43,586 nucleotides of DNA from the NCBI GenBank assembly GCA_002507545.1, contig DAVR01000019.1, positions 1-43,586 of the forward strand, given 5' to 3'. Shown here one piece after another: positions 7,927 through 14,609 of this stretch. The stretch comes from Archaeoglobus sp. UBA230 (GTDB taxonomy: Archaea; Halobacteriota; Archaeoglobi; Archaeoglobales; Archaeoglobaceae). How positions within the stretch are numbered: the first letter of the stretch is position 1; each line of letters opens with the position of its first letter. The notes beneath the pieces are model-generated. The model had not been told where the DNA came from. It did no database searches and was given only the letters and a program-made list of their open reading frames with translations. The position numbers were made by a program, and so were the translations under genes.

Positions 7927-8409
7927 TTACACACTTTCCAACGGTTCACATACCTCAGCTTTTACTCCTTTAAAAGTTCTTTTTTCAATTTCAATTTCTC
8001 TATAAGGTGCGACATCTTTTCCGCTCTTTATTTCAGCATACACAGGACAATCTTTCTTGAATGGACAAACTTGCTCGCAGAACTCTCTTCGCATCCTAAT
8101 CTTCAACTTGACCTTGATGACTAAATTGTCTTCATCAACACTTTCAACCTCCGGGATTATTGTCATCAACCACTTCTCCGAAATTGCCCCACCTACTTTC
8201 TTGGTTCCAACTACTGCAACAAGACCCTTTTCTGCTCCCCATCGAATATACTTTCTAACAGTAACGTATGGCATCCCCGTAGCATTAGCAATCTCTCGTA
8301 TGGTTTTAGGTTCATCCACGATCTCCCTAAAGACGTAAATCTTGTCCGTAAACATCATTTCGCCAATTGCCTCGTAAACTTCATCCCAGAACTCTTCCAA
8401 TTCAATCAC
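7927..8409 (-). CDS. Winged-helix DNA-binding protein with four-cysteine C-terminal motif
   Basis: The 160-aa protein has an N-terminal winged helix-turn-helix of ArsR/MarR-like form (residues about 20-65: DEPKTIREIA then TVRKYIRWGAEKGLVAV) and a C-terminal region with Cys111, Cys115, Cys121 and Cys154 (CEQVCPFKKDC motif). The cysteines could hold an iron-sulfur cluster or zinc, making this a possible redox- or metal-sensing regulator. The start is GTG 8409, since ATG 8415 is out of frame. The gene is divergent from the 314-aa gene and upstream of the dprA-like gene on the same strand, so it is the likely regulator of the module. Confidence 0.72.
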   Translation of the reverse strand: MIELEEFWDEVYEAIGEMMFTDKIYVFREIVDEPKTIREIANATGMPYVTVRKYIRWGAEKGLVAVVGTKKVGGAISEKWLMTIIPEVESVDEDNLVIKVKLKIRMRREFCEQVCPFKKDCPVYAEIKSGKDVAPYREIEIEKRTFKGVKAEVCEPLESV

Positions 8410-8420
8410 CTCATCGTAAG

Positions 8421-8456
8421 TTATATATGTATAGACGTTTTAAGTTAGTGTATAGA
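8421..8456. promoter_or_regulatory. Divergent promoter with TGTATAGA direct repeat
   Basis: Only 46 bp separate GTG 8409 (minus) and ATG 8456 (plus). The AT-rich core TTATATATGTATAG (8421-8434) is the only TATA-like sequence and lies near the middle, so it probably serves both genes. TGTATAGA occurs at 8428-8435 and again at 8449-8456, 21 bp apart (two helical turns), which suggests an operator for a dimeric regulator such as the adjacent winged-helix protein. Confidence 0.5.
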
Positions 8457-9400
8457 TGAGACACTCGGATAGAATTCAAGAAACACTTGTTCATGAATTG
8501 TGTGGGGTGTTTGATTTAGATATCGCCAGCGAAGATGATGATATTTTGATTGAGGCTCTTAAGCGCACTCTTGGAGACGAAGTTGAGCGATTAAAGCTTG
8601 ATCTGAACGAACTTGTTAGGAAACTCAAGAAAGAGTACTACAACTCATTAAAGAAGAGATTCAGAGAGAGTTTAGCTGAAGTCAGAGCAGAGTTAAGAGG
8701 ATCAATCACTAAGAAACAGTTTATGTATCTTGCAGCTACAGTTTTCGCAGAATCTATACTAAATAAGCCCGTTCCAGCATCTCTTGTTTTTGAAATTTTG
8801 AGGTGTATAGGTATGGAAGATAGAAAAAATTATCCTAACAGATATTATTTTCTGAGACAACTTGAGGAAAAAGGGCTCGTGAAGAGTATAACGGTCGTAA
8901 ATTCGAGAGCTGATAGATTGTATTGTTCAGAAGACGAAGGCAAAAAAATAGTAGATGGTTCCAAAGAGTTTGAGAAGTTAATTGAGTTAAAAGAGAGAAT
9001 ATTAAATGATGCAAAAATCAAACACCTTATTAGAACTTACTCTTCAGAAGAACCAAAAATGGACGTTGGTTTACCGAAACTACTTGAAACTAGTCAAGTA
9101 ATAAGTGAAAAAGAAGACAATGTTAAAGTTTTGTTGTACGGTAGAGAAATAGTAAACATAAGCCAAGATGAAATTAACGAGATTGGCAGGATTGTTAGAG
9201 AATGCGGAAGATTTACACAATCAGATTTAAGAAAAGCATATAGGTTCGAGAAAAAAGCTATGGCTTATGTAGTATACGCATATGCGAAAGGATGGATTAG
9301 AATGGCTGAGAAAGGTAGAAGGAACTCACTGATTTTTGAAGTGGCACCTCACGAACTGAAGATAAACAATTCGAAAAGTCTTGAAACTGAAACCACATGA
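8456..9400 (+). CDS. Unknown 314-aa protein with two winged-helix-like regions
   Basis: I do not recognise this protein. It has a helical, charged N-terminus (residues 1-85, with NELVRKLKKEYYNSLKKRF-type helix), a middle region resembling a winged helix (about 105-145: PVPASLVFEIL, then FLRQLEEKGLVKSI) and a C-terminal second winged-helix-like region (about 245-300: GRFTQSDLRKAYRFEKKAMA, then KGWIRM and a beta wing). It has no signal peptide or membrane segment. ATG 8456 lacks an SD and fits a leaderless start. It may bind DNA. Its divergent promoter links it to the four-cysteine regulator and the dprA-PRTase operon. Confidence 0.7.
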   Translation: MRHSDRIQETLVHELCGVFDLDIASEDDDILIEALKRTLGDEVERLKLDLNELVRKLKKEYYNSLKKRFRESLAEVRAELRGSITKKQFMYLAATVFAESILNKPVPASLVFEILRCIGMEDRKNYPNRYYFLRQLEEKGLVKSITVVNSRADRLYCSEDEGKKIVDGSKEFEKLIELKERILNDAKIKHLIRTYSSEEPKMDVGLPKLLETSQVISEKEDNVKVLLYGREIVNISQDEINEIGRIVRECGRFTQSDLRKAYRFEKKAMAYVVYAYAKGWIRMAEKGRRNSLIFEVAPHELKINNSKSLETETT

Positions 9401-9449
9401 AGATATTAATAGAAATAGAAAAAGATACTTTTACCACATCCAAAGGTAG

Positions 9450-9599
9450 CTAGATTTAGAGAAACTTGTGTAGAACCGCAAGGTTTGGTTTTTAGCTGCT
9501 ATATTCAGATTGGAGTTGCTTTGGGTATACAATGAAGAAGATTTTGAAGAGTTCTTGAACTGGTTTAACTTTTGGAGTGAACAAAAAGAGAAGTTGTGA
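9450..9599 (+). pseudogene. Decayed coding fragment with an in-frame stop
   Basis: One frame reads LDLEKLV, then TAG at 9471, then NRKVWFLAAIFRLELLWVYN and EEDFEEFLNWFNFWSEQKEKL before TGA at 9597. The residue make-up (amphipathic and aromatic-rich, ending in a lysine-rich tail) looks like a real protein C-terminus, but there is no start codon or SD and one internal stop. It may be the tail of a lost transposase or island gene. The family was not recognised. Confidence 0.35.
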
Positions 9600-9638
9600 A
9601 ATAAACAAACAAAAATTAACAAAACATTTAAAATCAAG

Positions 9639-9702
9639 CGATATTTAACAGTTCACCCATCAAAAGTTAACAAAATTCAAGACAAGACAACACTAAATAT
9701 CG
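9639..9702. repeat. Short inverted repeat
   Basis: CGATATTTA at 9639-9647 and its exact reverse complement TAAATATCG at 9694-9702 flank 46 bp of AT-rich sequence. With such AT content chance is a real possibility. Confidence 0.3.
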
Positions 9703-9787
9703 ATTAAATCAAGTAATACTCAATCTCCGAACTTATTTACTTTGTGAACTACTGAATTAACCGCTAACTTTATAAATGAGTTCAGCG

Positions 9788-9822
9788 AAAAATATATATA
9801 CTCTTGCGAAAACCTTATATAC
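9788..9822 (+). promoter_or_regulatory. gar1 promoter with two TATA boxes
   Basis: Two TATA-like elements precede ATG 9826: AAAAATATATATAC (9788-9801), centred about 30 bp upstream and suitable for a nearly leaderless gar1 mRNA, and CTTATATAC (9814-9822), which would start transcripts inside gar1 and could drive tfb. Both have A-rich BRE-like sequence before them (GCGAAAA). Confidence 0.5.
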
Positions 9823-9825
9823 TGC

Positions 9826-10143
9826 ATGAAAAAGCTCAGGGCACTTGGGAAAGTAAAGCACATGTCGAAATCTGGGATGCTTGTAGTTGCTTTAAATCCT
9901 GCACATCTCCCCAAAATCGGGAATAAGATTGTTACAAGAAAAATGGAATATGTTGGCACTATCAATGATATAATAGGCCCGGTTTCATCGCCCTATGCAC
10001 TCGTCAGACCAAAAAACCCTGAGAAAATAGTATTTGAAGATTTATTTGTGGTGAAAGAGTATGGCGGAGGTAGAAAAGGTAAGGGAGAAGGAAGTAGAAA
10101 AGGAAGTAGAAAGAAAGGAGATAGAAAGAGAAGAGGATATTGA
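9826..10143 (+). CDS. gar1: H/ACA ribonucleoprotein subunit Gar1
   Basis: The 105-aa protein has the Gar1/Naf1 beta-barrel: a segment [20 protein letters not shown] followed by LVRPK matches the family core (GxVxDIxGPVxxPY). Gar1 is a subunit of the H/ACA snoRNP that makes pseudouridine in rRNA with Cbf5, Nop10 and L7Ae. The C-terminus is a basic Gly/Lys/Arg-rich tail typical of Gar1. The last 83 bp overlap the start of tfb in a different frame. The two form an operon, as in other archaea I recall. Confidence 0.92.
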   Translation: MKKLRALGKVKHMSKSGMLVVALNPAHLPKIGNKIVTRKMEYVGTINDIIGPVSSPYALVRPKNPEKIVFEDLFVVKEYGGGRKGKGEGSRKGSRKKGDRKRRGY

Positions 10144-11041
10144 AGTTTGTCCGGAGTGTGGTAGTCCTCGCCTTATTCGTGATTACCGCAGGGGCGAGTT
10201 CATCTGTCAGGATTGTGGGCTTGTGATCGAGGATAGATACATAGACGCGGGGCCAGAATGGAGGGCATTTGACAGTGAACAGAGGGACAAGAGGAGCAGA
10301 GTTGGTGCTCCCGTAACCTACACCATCCACGACAAGGGCTTATCAACCATCATTGACTGGAGTAACAAGGACTACTACGGCAAGGCAATTTCCGTCAGAA
10401 ACAGAGCGCAGCTTTTCAGACTGAGGAAGTGGCAGAGGAGAATTAGGATAAGCAATGCTACTGAGAGAAACCTCGCCTTTGCCCTCAGCGAGCTTGACAG
10501 AATGGCATCCGCTCTCGGATTGCCAAAGAGTGTGAGAGAAACTGCAGCTGTCATCTACAGGAAAGCCGTAGAGAAGAATCTGATCAGAGGAAGAAGCATT
10601 GAGGGCGTTGTAGCTGCAGCTCTCTATGCAGCATGCAGACAGGCAGGTGTGCCCAGAACCCTCGATGAGATTGCGACATACTCAAGAGTTGATAGAAAGG
10701 AGATCGGCAGAACCTACAGGTTCATCACGAGGGAGCTTGGTCTTAAGCTGATGCCGACAAGCCCTGCTGACTACGTGCCAAGATTCTGTGCTGCTCTCGG
10801 ATTGAGCGGTGAGGTGCAGAAGAAGGCAATCGAGATAATAAAGAAGGCTGAGGAAAGAGAGCTTACGAGTGGGAGAGGACCAACTGGAGTTGCTGCAGCA
10901 GCAATCTATGTTGCCTCTATCCTCTTGGGCGAGAGAAGGACTCAGAGAGAGGTTGCAGAGGTTGCCGGAGTTACTGAAGTCACAATAAGGAATCGCTACA
11001 AGGAACTGGCAGAGAAGCTCGGTATTGAGATTATACTCTAA
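10061..11041 (+). CDS. tfb: Transcription initiation factor IIB (TFB)
   Basis: TFB bridges TBP on the TATA box and RNA polymerase. The 326-aa protein has an N-terminal zinc ribbon (Cys30, Cys33, Cys49, Cys52), the B-reader/linker region and two cyclin-fold repeats (about 120-215 and 225-320), the second ending in a helix-turn-helix ([20 protein letters not shown]) that reads the BRE. The N-terminal 29 residues before the zinc ribbon are extremely charged (Glu/Lys/Arg/Val) and overlap the gar1 tail. No alternative start exists before the zinc ribbon, and GGTGA lies 6-7 nt before ATG 10061, so the overlap seems real. Confidence 0.97.
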   Translation: MAEVEKVREKEVEKEVERKEIEREEDIEVCPECGSPRLIRDYRRGEFICQDCGLVIEDRYIDAGPEWRAFDSEQRDKRSRVGAPVTYTIHDKGLSTIIDWSNKDYYGKAISVRNRAQLFRLRKWQRRIRISNATERNLAFALSELDRMASALGLPKSVRETAAVIYRKAVEKNLIRGRSIEGVVAAALYAACRQAGVPRTLDEIATYSRVDRKEIGRTYRFITRELGLKLMPTSPADYVPRFCAALGLSGEVQKKAIEIIKKAEERELTSGRGPTGVAAAAIYVASILLGERRTQREVAEVAGVTEVTIRNRYKELAEKLGIEIIL

Positions 11042-11075
11042 TTTTTCTGTTTTAATTTTATTTTAAAATAAAATA
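11042..11075 (+). terminator. T-rich terminator after tfb
   Basis: Several T-runs (TTTTT at 11043-11047, then TTTT-rich stretches to about 11065) follow directly on the tfb stop codon without a stable hairpin, the usual form of archaeal terminators. Confidence 0.5.
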
Positions 11076-11086
11076 TTCTAACGAAA

Positions 11087-11097
11087 AGATTATATGT
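11087..11097 (+). promoter_or_regulatory. Promoter of the TULIP-like gene
   Basis: CGAAAA (BRE-like, 11082-11087) precedes TTATATG (11090-11096). Transcription would start about 25 bp later near 11118, giving a short leader that contains the SD AAGGTG before ATG 11139. Confidence 0.45.
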
Positions 11098-11138
11098 CGT
11101 TGTAAGAGCAATGTTAACAAATTGCTAAAGGTGTGTGT

Positions 11139-12776
11139 ATGAAAACCGCTGGATATGATTTTGTTGGTGAAATAGGCGAGGAATTTTTGAACCGAGCAAT
11201 GGCGGCAGCGTTTTACACAACGACAATCCCCCATACTTTAGAGGCTGAGTATGAACCCGAAAACGTTCCTTCAGAACTCGAAGAGTACGCAAAAGTGAGC
11301 TGTAAACTCCACTTAAAGTATCCTCCAACTGTTGACTTCATGAAGGAAGATGTCGTTAGGGTTCTTTTCAACATAGAGGCATCTCTAAAAGTGTTGGGAA
11401 GTTTGAGGCTCGAATTCGACGTCACAGCATCAGCACAATGTTCACTAACTTATAACCAGGAAACAAGAATTCTGTCAGTTGACTTCGAAGCAGCCCAGGT
11501 TGATGAACTGACGATAAACGACAAGTACGACCTTCCCGAAAACGTCCTCAAAATAATCAACAAAGCCATTAAAGTAACCCTCGATTCTGAATTGCTTGGA
11601 AATGTTGGAAGAATAGAGATTGCCCCTATACTACACTCTGCTAAACTCCCAGACATGCCACCTGGAGAAGAACTTACGATCGGTCTTGGTAATGTGAAGA
11701 TACTCAACGACCGGGTTGGAGCAATTTGCTTAAACTTCCTTGGTTACAGCGGTGGTAATATCGCCGAGATTATGGATTTTACAAATGGCCTTGACTTTTG
11801 TTGCGGTATTTCTGAGAACGCCATGCACAGAATATTCGACTTTTGGTGGAGTAGGACTACCAATCCCAAAAGTGGGAGCACATCTGGCAGATGTGATTTG
11901 CCCGAAATAATAGACAGTATCTTGGAGGCTATTGGAGGTATCCCGGGAATTGCAGTAAAGGTTGCGACACTCGGATTTGGTGAAGTGGAGTTTGACGTGC
12001 TTGAATCGTGGATGGATTATAGCGTAGCGTTTAGGATTACAAGCAAGCCAGATTTTGATTTAAAACCTGGAAACGTAATCGAGATTAGCAACCTCGGTCT
12101 TTCACTGGATGCAGAGGCTGTTGCAAAGGTAAGAATTAAAATCACAGAGGAAATTGACACGAGCGGGTTTATTCCAGACTCATGGACTCCGTGGGAAGAC
12201 GATATAACTATTGACGAGCAGGAAGTCACTCTTCCACTTGCAGATGTCTCAGTCAATGATCTCGATGTTGTAGTTAACAGGGCGATTGCCGAAGTTTACC
12301 TTGACGACGAGAACAGGATTATGGCAAAATTAAAAGAAGTGCATTTAACAATAGGTCTGGGCGACTCTTGGATAGAAAATTTAGGTGAGGTTGCAGTAAA
12401 CTGGTTGATAGAAAGAATTGAAGAGCTGATTAAAGATAGAATACCTCCTTTCCCCCTCTCACCATCTATCATATCTACCAAAATACCGGACACATCTCTG
12501 ACGCTCAAAGTTGATATAGAGGAGTTCACAACCGACGATTTTGAGGCAGTTATCGGGGCTAACATTGAATTTGAGGGGATTCCCAGATTCATCGTACCTG
12601 TTCCGAGGTTCGTTGCGAATCGCGACCCACTTTCACTTGAAGTCCACAGAGCGGACTGCATTTATGTCAAGAAAGTATACGAGAAGAACAAGGTAGGTTA
12701 CTATTCATTAATGGATGCTATCAAAGATGGTTACGACGGGTGCAAGTACTGTCTTCCCGAGTACCACACACGATAG
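11139..12776 (+). CDS. Unknown protein with TULIP/BPI-like features and a C-terminal Cys/His motif
   Basis: No function is known to me. The 545-aa soluble-looking protein (no signal peptide) has two halves, each opening with an amphipathic helix (EIGEEFLNRAMAAAFY near residue 10 and GISENAMHRIFDFWW near 228) followed by long alternating beta-strands. This resembles the two-part tubular lipid-binding (TULIP) fold of BPI/LBP proteins. The tail has His-x3-Cys (HRADC) and Cys-x2-Cys-LP-x3-His (CKYCLPEYH), like Ada-type zinc-binding modules. The start ATG 11139 follows SD AAGGTG by 5 nt; GTG 11133 is the longer alternative. The gene stands alone between tfb and a convergent DUF98 gene. Confidence 0.65.
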   Translation: MKTAGYDFVGEIGEEFLNRAMAAAFYTTTIPHTLEAEYEPENVPSELEEYAKVSCKLHLKYPPTVDFMKEDVVRVLFNIEASLKVLGSLRLEFDVTASAQCSLTYNQETRILSVDFEAAQVDELTINDKYDLPENVLKIINKAIKVTLDSELLGNVGRIEIAPILHSAKLPDMPPGEELTIGLGNVKILNDRVGAICLNFLGYSGGNIAEIMDFTNGLDFCCGISENAMHRIFDFWWSRTTNPKSGSTSGRCDLPEIIDSILEAIGGIPGIAVKVATLGFGEVEFDVLESWMDYSVAFRITSKPDFDLKPGNVIEISNLGLSLDAEAVAKVRIKITEEIDTSGFIPDSWTPWEDDITIDEQEVTLPLADVSVNDLDVVVNRAIAEVYLDDENRIMAKLKEVHLTIGLGDSWIENLGEVAVNWLIERIEELIKDRIPPFPLSPSIISTKIPDTSLTLKVDIEEFTTDDFEAVIGANIEFEGIPRFIVPVPRFVANRDPLSLEVHRADCIYVKKVYEKNKVGYYSLMDAIKDGYDGCKYCLPEYHTR

Positions 12777-13274
12777 TCAACCTGTCTTCTCAAATTTTTT
12801 CATTGGGAAGTATTCAGTAATGTTAATCATAACCTCTCTGTTCCTTATTACGTCGTAGTTCCTGACTATGAGTTTCTCTCCCTCCGAAATACCAAGTTCT
12901 TCAGCTATTGTAGGGTCGGCATCAACAACTTTGCTCCACCTTATCTCCCTTCTTGCCTCGATCCCATGCTTCTTCATTATCCTGCCAATTGGGATGTCGG
13001 CCCTCATCAAATCTTCTTTAAAACTGTTGTTGAGCCTCCTCAGCGGTGTATACGAAATAGCTTTCGCGTAAATCTCTCCGTCAGCCTTCAGATACACCAC
13101 CCTATAATTAACCTCGTCCCCCTCATCAATTTTCAGAAGCTCTGCAAGATTTCTGTCTGCCTTGACTATTCTCTGTTCCAAGGTCTCAATCTGAACCCTT
13201 TTCTGTGTTATAGCTTCGATTATTGCTGTCACAGACCCATCTGTTGTCATCAAAATACGATGTATGGCATTCAT
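12777..13274 (-). CDS. DUF98/chorismate pyruvate-lyase-like protein
   Basis: The 165-aa protein matches the archaeal DUF98 (chorismate lyase/UTRA fold) pattern: HRILMTTDGSVT at the N-terminus, then VNYRVVYL, IPIGRIMKKHGIEARREI and a final MINITEYFP strand. Family members convert chorismate to 4-hydroxybenzoate and pyruvate. In archaea making methanopterin-type cofactors such a product feeds the pterin side chain, which would suit an Archaeoglobales member, but that is inference. Its ATG overlaps the stop of the preceding kinase-fusion gene by 4 bp, so it is co-translated with it. Confidence 0.75.
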   Translation of the reverse strand: MNAIHRILMTTDGSVTAIIEAITQKRVQIETLEQRIVKADRNLAELLKIDEGDEVNYRVVYLKADGEIYAKAISYTPLRRLNNSFKEDLMRADIPIGRIMKKHGIEARREIRWSKVVDADPTIAEELGISEGEKLIVRNYDVIRNREVMINITEYFPMKKFEKTG

Positions 13275-14227
13275 AACCTTTCAAGTTCCTTTACAGGCCT
13301 GCCATCCTTTGTCTCAGGAGCCACATAGTCGAGGAAGCGCTGAAACGAGATGTTGTTCAGTCTGAATGTAACTCTCAACGGTGAGAGGACTGCATCGGCA
13401 TCACAGAAATTAATCCTCGACACAGTAGCTGTCTGCTTGTTGAGGTAAACAGTCACCTCATTTCCACTCCTGCTCTTCAGTATCTCACTCCTTGCTGTGT
13501 CGAGAATCCTTTGCCTTCGGAGCAACTCTCTAAATCTTTCAAGATTTTTAGCCTTGCCCACCAACTTACCGTCTTCAATTTTGATTTCAGCATCCGGGAA
13601 TAGATTTTTAATCGCGTTAACAACTTTTTCCTCACTCTCTGTCGGATGAATGTCGGTCTCGATTTTAATCTCAACATTTCTGGCGATGCTGAGCAAAATT
13701 TGCCTTACAGTCTCAATAAAATCTTCATAATTTCCCTTATTCTCTATAGTAAAATCTGCAATTTCCATTGCCTCTTTTAACCCCCATGATTCTTCCCTTT
13801 TATCCCTTTTCATCAAATCTTCGAGGTTCTCAACGTCATCGCTCCTCTTCCTCGTCTTTGCTCTCTCAAATCTCACCTCAAGTGGACTTTCAATGGATAT
13901 AAGAACGAAATCATCTCCAAATGCTTTTTTAAACCTCTCAACTTCAGCTATACCCCTAATTCCGTCAACAACCACAACTCCACTTTTCCTTGCCTCATCC
14001 CTTATTTTCGGAATGCATCTCTTTGCAATAGCGTCCATTCCCTCTTTTTGTCTAAGTTCCGATGCCACTCTTCCCAGATTCTCGTCTGTTAGTTCCAACC
14101 CCCTCCTTATTGCCTCCTCTCTCACAGCATCCCCCATAACCACGACTGGAATTCCGAGTTCCCTTGCAATCTGCGCAGCTGTGCTCTTACCGCTCAAAGG
14201 ATAACCTACAAACGCTATTACCTTCAT
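13271..14227 (-). CDS. UPF0200 (adenylate-kinase-like) fused to UPF0201
   Basis: The N-terminal half (about 1-180) is a P-loop nucleoside-monophosphate-kinase-like domain with GYPLSGKST at 8-16 and VVVDGIRG in the second strand, the UPF0200 family. The C-terminal half (about 182-318) is UPF0201 (NVEIKIETDIHPTESEEKV onwards, through FRELLRRQRILDTAR), a family with an RNA-binding-like fold. The two are separate genes in many archaea. A fused form is known to me from A. fulgidus. ATG 14227 has GGTG upstream; GTG 14239 and 14236 are longer alternatives. It overlaps the preceding small gene by about 40 bp. Confidence 0.87.
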   Translation of the reverse strand: MKVIAFVGYPLSGKSTAAQIARELGIPVVVMGDAVREEAIRRGLELTDENLGRVASELRQKEGMDAIAKRCIPKIRDEARKSGVVVVDGIRGIAEVERFKKAFGDDFVLISIESPLEVRFERAKTRKRSDDVENLEDLMKRDKREESWGLKEAMEIADFTIENKGNYEDFIETVRQILLSIARNVEIKIETDIHPTESEEKVVNAIKNLFPDAEIKIEDGKLVGKAKNLERFRELLRRQRILDTARSEILKSRSGNEVTVYLNKQTATVSRINFCDADAVLSPLRVTFRLNNISFQRFLDYVAPETKDGRPVKELERL

Positions 14228-14609
14228 TGTCAACACCACACTGACAGTGTATTAAATTGTAGTAAGCTACCGCGACTCTAAAATCCTTGCTGTCGGGTTC
14301 AACTTTTCTCTCAGAACGTTCTTCCAACTCAACATCCTTAGACCTCTCTTTTCTCTGCACATCGTAAATCCATACTTCTTCCCCAGTCTCAACGACTGCG
14401 TATCTCGCTCTCCTTATTCTTGCATAGCTCTCCATAAACCTCTTCACGGGTTCAGAAGCTGTTGGAGAAGCAAAGTCAACACACAAAAGGAGTTTACTTC
14501 CAAAAAATCCAAGATAAGCGCATTTTACCAAAAATTTTTTACCATCAAGCTCTAATTCAACCCCTTCATCCTTCTCCAATCTTACTCCTTTCTCTTCAAG
14601 CCATTTCAT
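14187..14609 (-). CDS. Small hypothetical protein resembling HsdR N-terminal nuclease-like domain
   Basis: The 140-aa protein has the order KxFLVKCAY, LLLCVDFASP, then a helix FMESYARIRRARYAVVETGEEVWIYDV, which resembles the type I restriction HsdR_N/PD-(D/E)XK-like family in which strand, Gln/Lys-helix and 'Y-aivt-tG-xxwiyd' follow one another. The usual catalytic E-x-K is replaced by D-F-A, so it may be inactive. The C-terminal third is acidic and then Cys-rich (HCQCG and C near the end). It overlaps livM by 4 bp (ATGA) and so is translated with the transporter permeases. Confidence 0.5.
   Translation of the reverse strand: MKWLEEKGVRLEKDEGVELELDGKKFLVKCAYLGFFGSKLLLCVDFASPTASEPVKRFMESYARIRRARYAVVETGEEVWIYDVQRKERSKDVELEERSERKVEPDSKDFRVAVAYYNLIHCQCGVDNEGNSVCRLSFER

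Larger units (their letters stand above)
9401..9825. other. AT-rich stretch at island edge with decayed sequence
   Basis: About 425 bp without an intact gene. It holds a coding remnant (9450-9599), a 9-bp inverted repeat (9639-9647 and 9694-9702) and the gar1 promoter near its right end. The base composition is clearly richer in AT than in the gar1-tfb genes that follow, marking the right edge of the accessory island. Confidence 0.5.
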
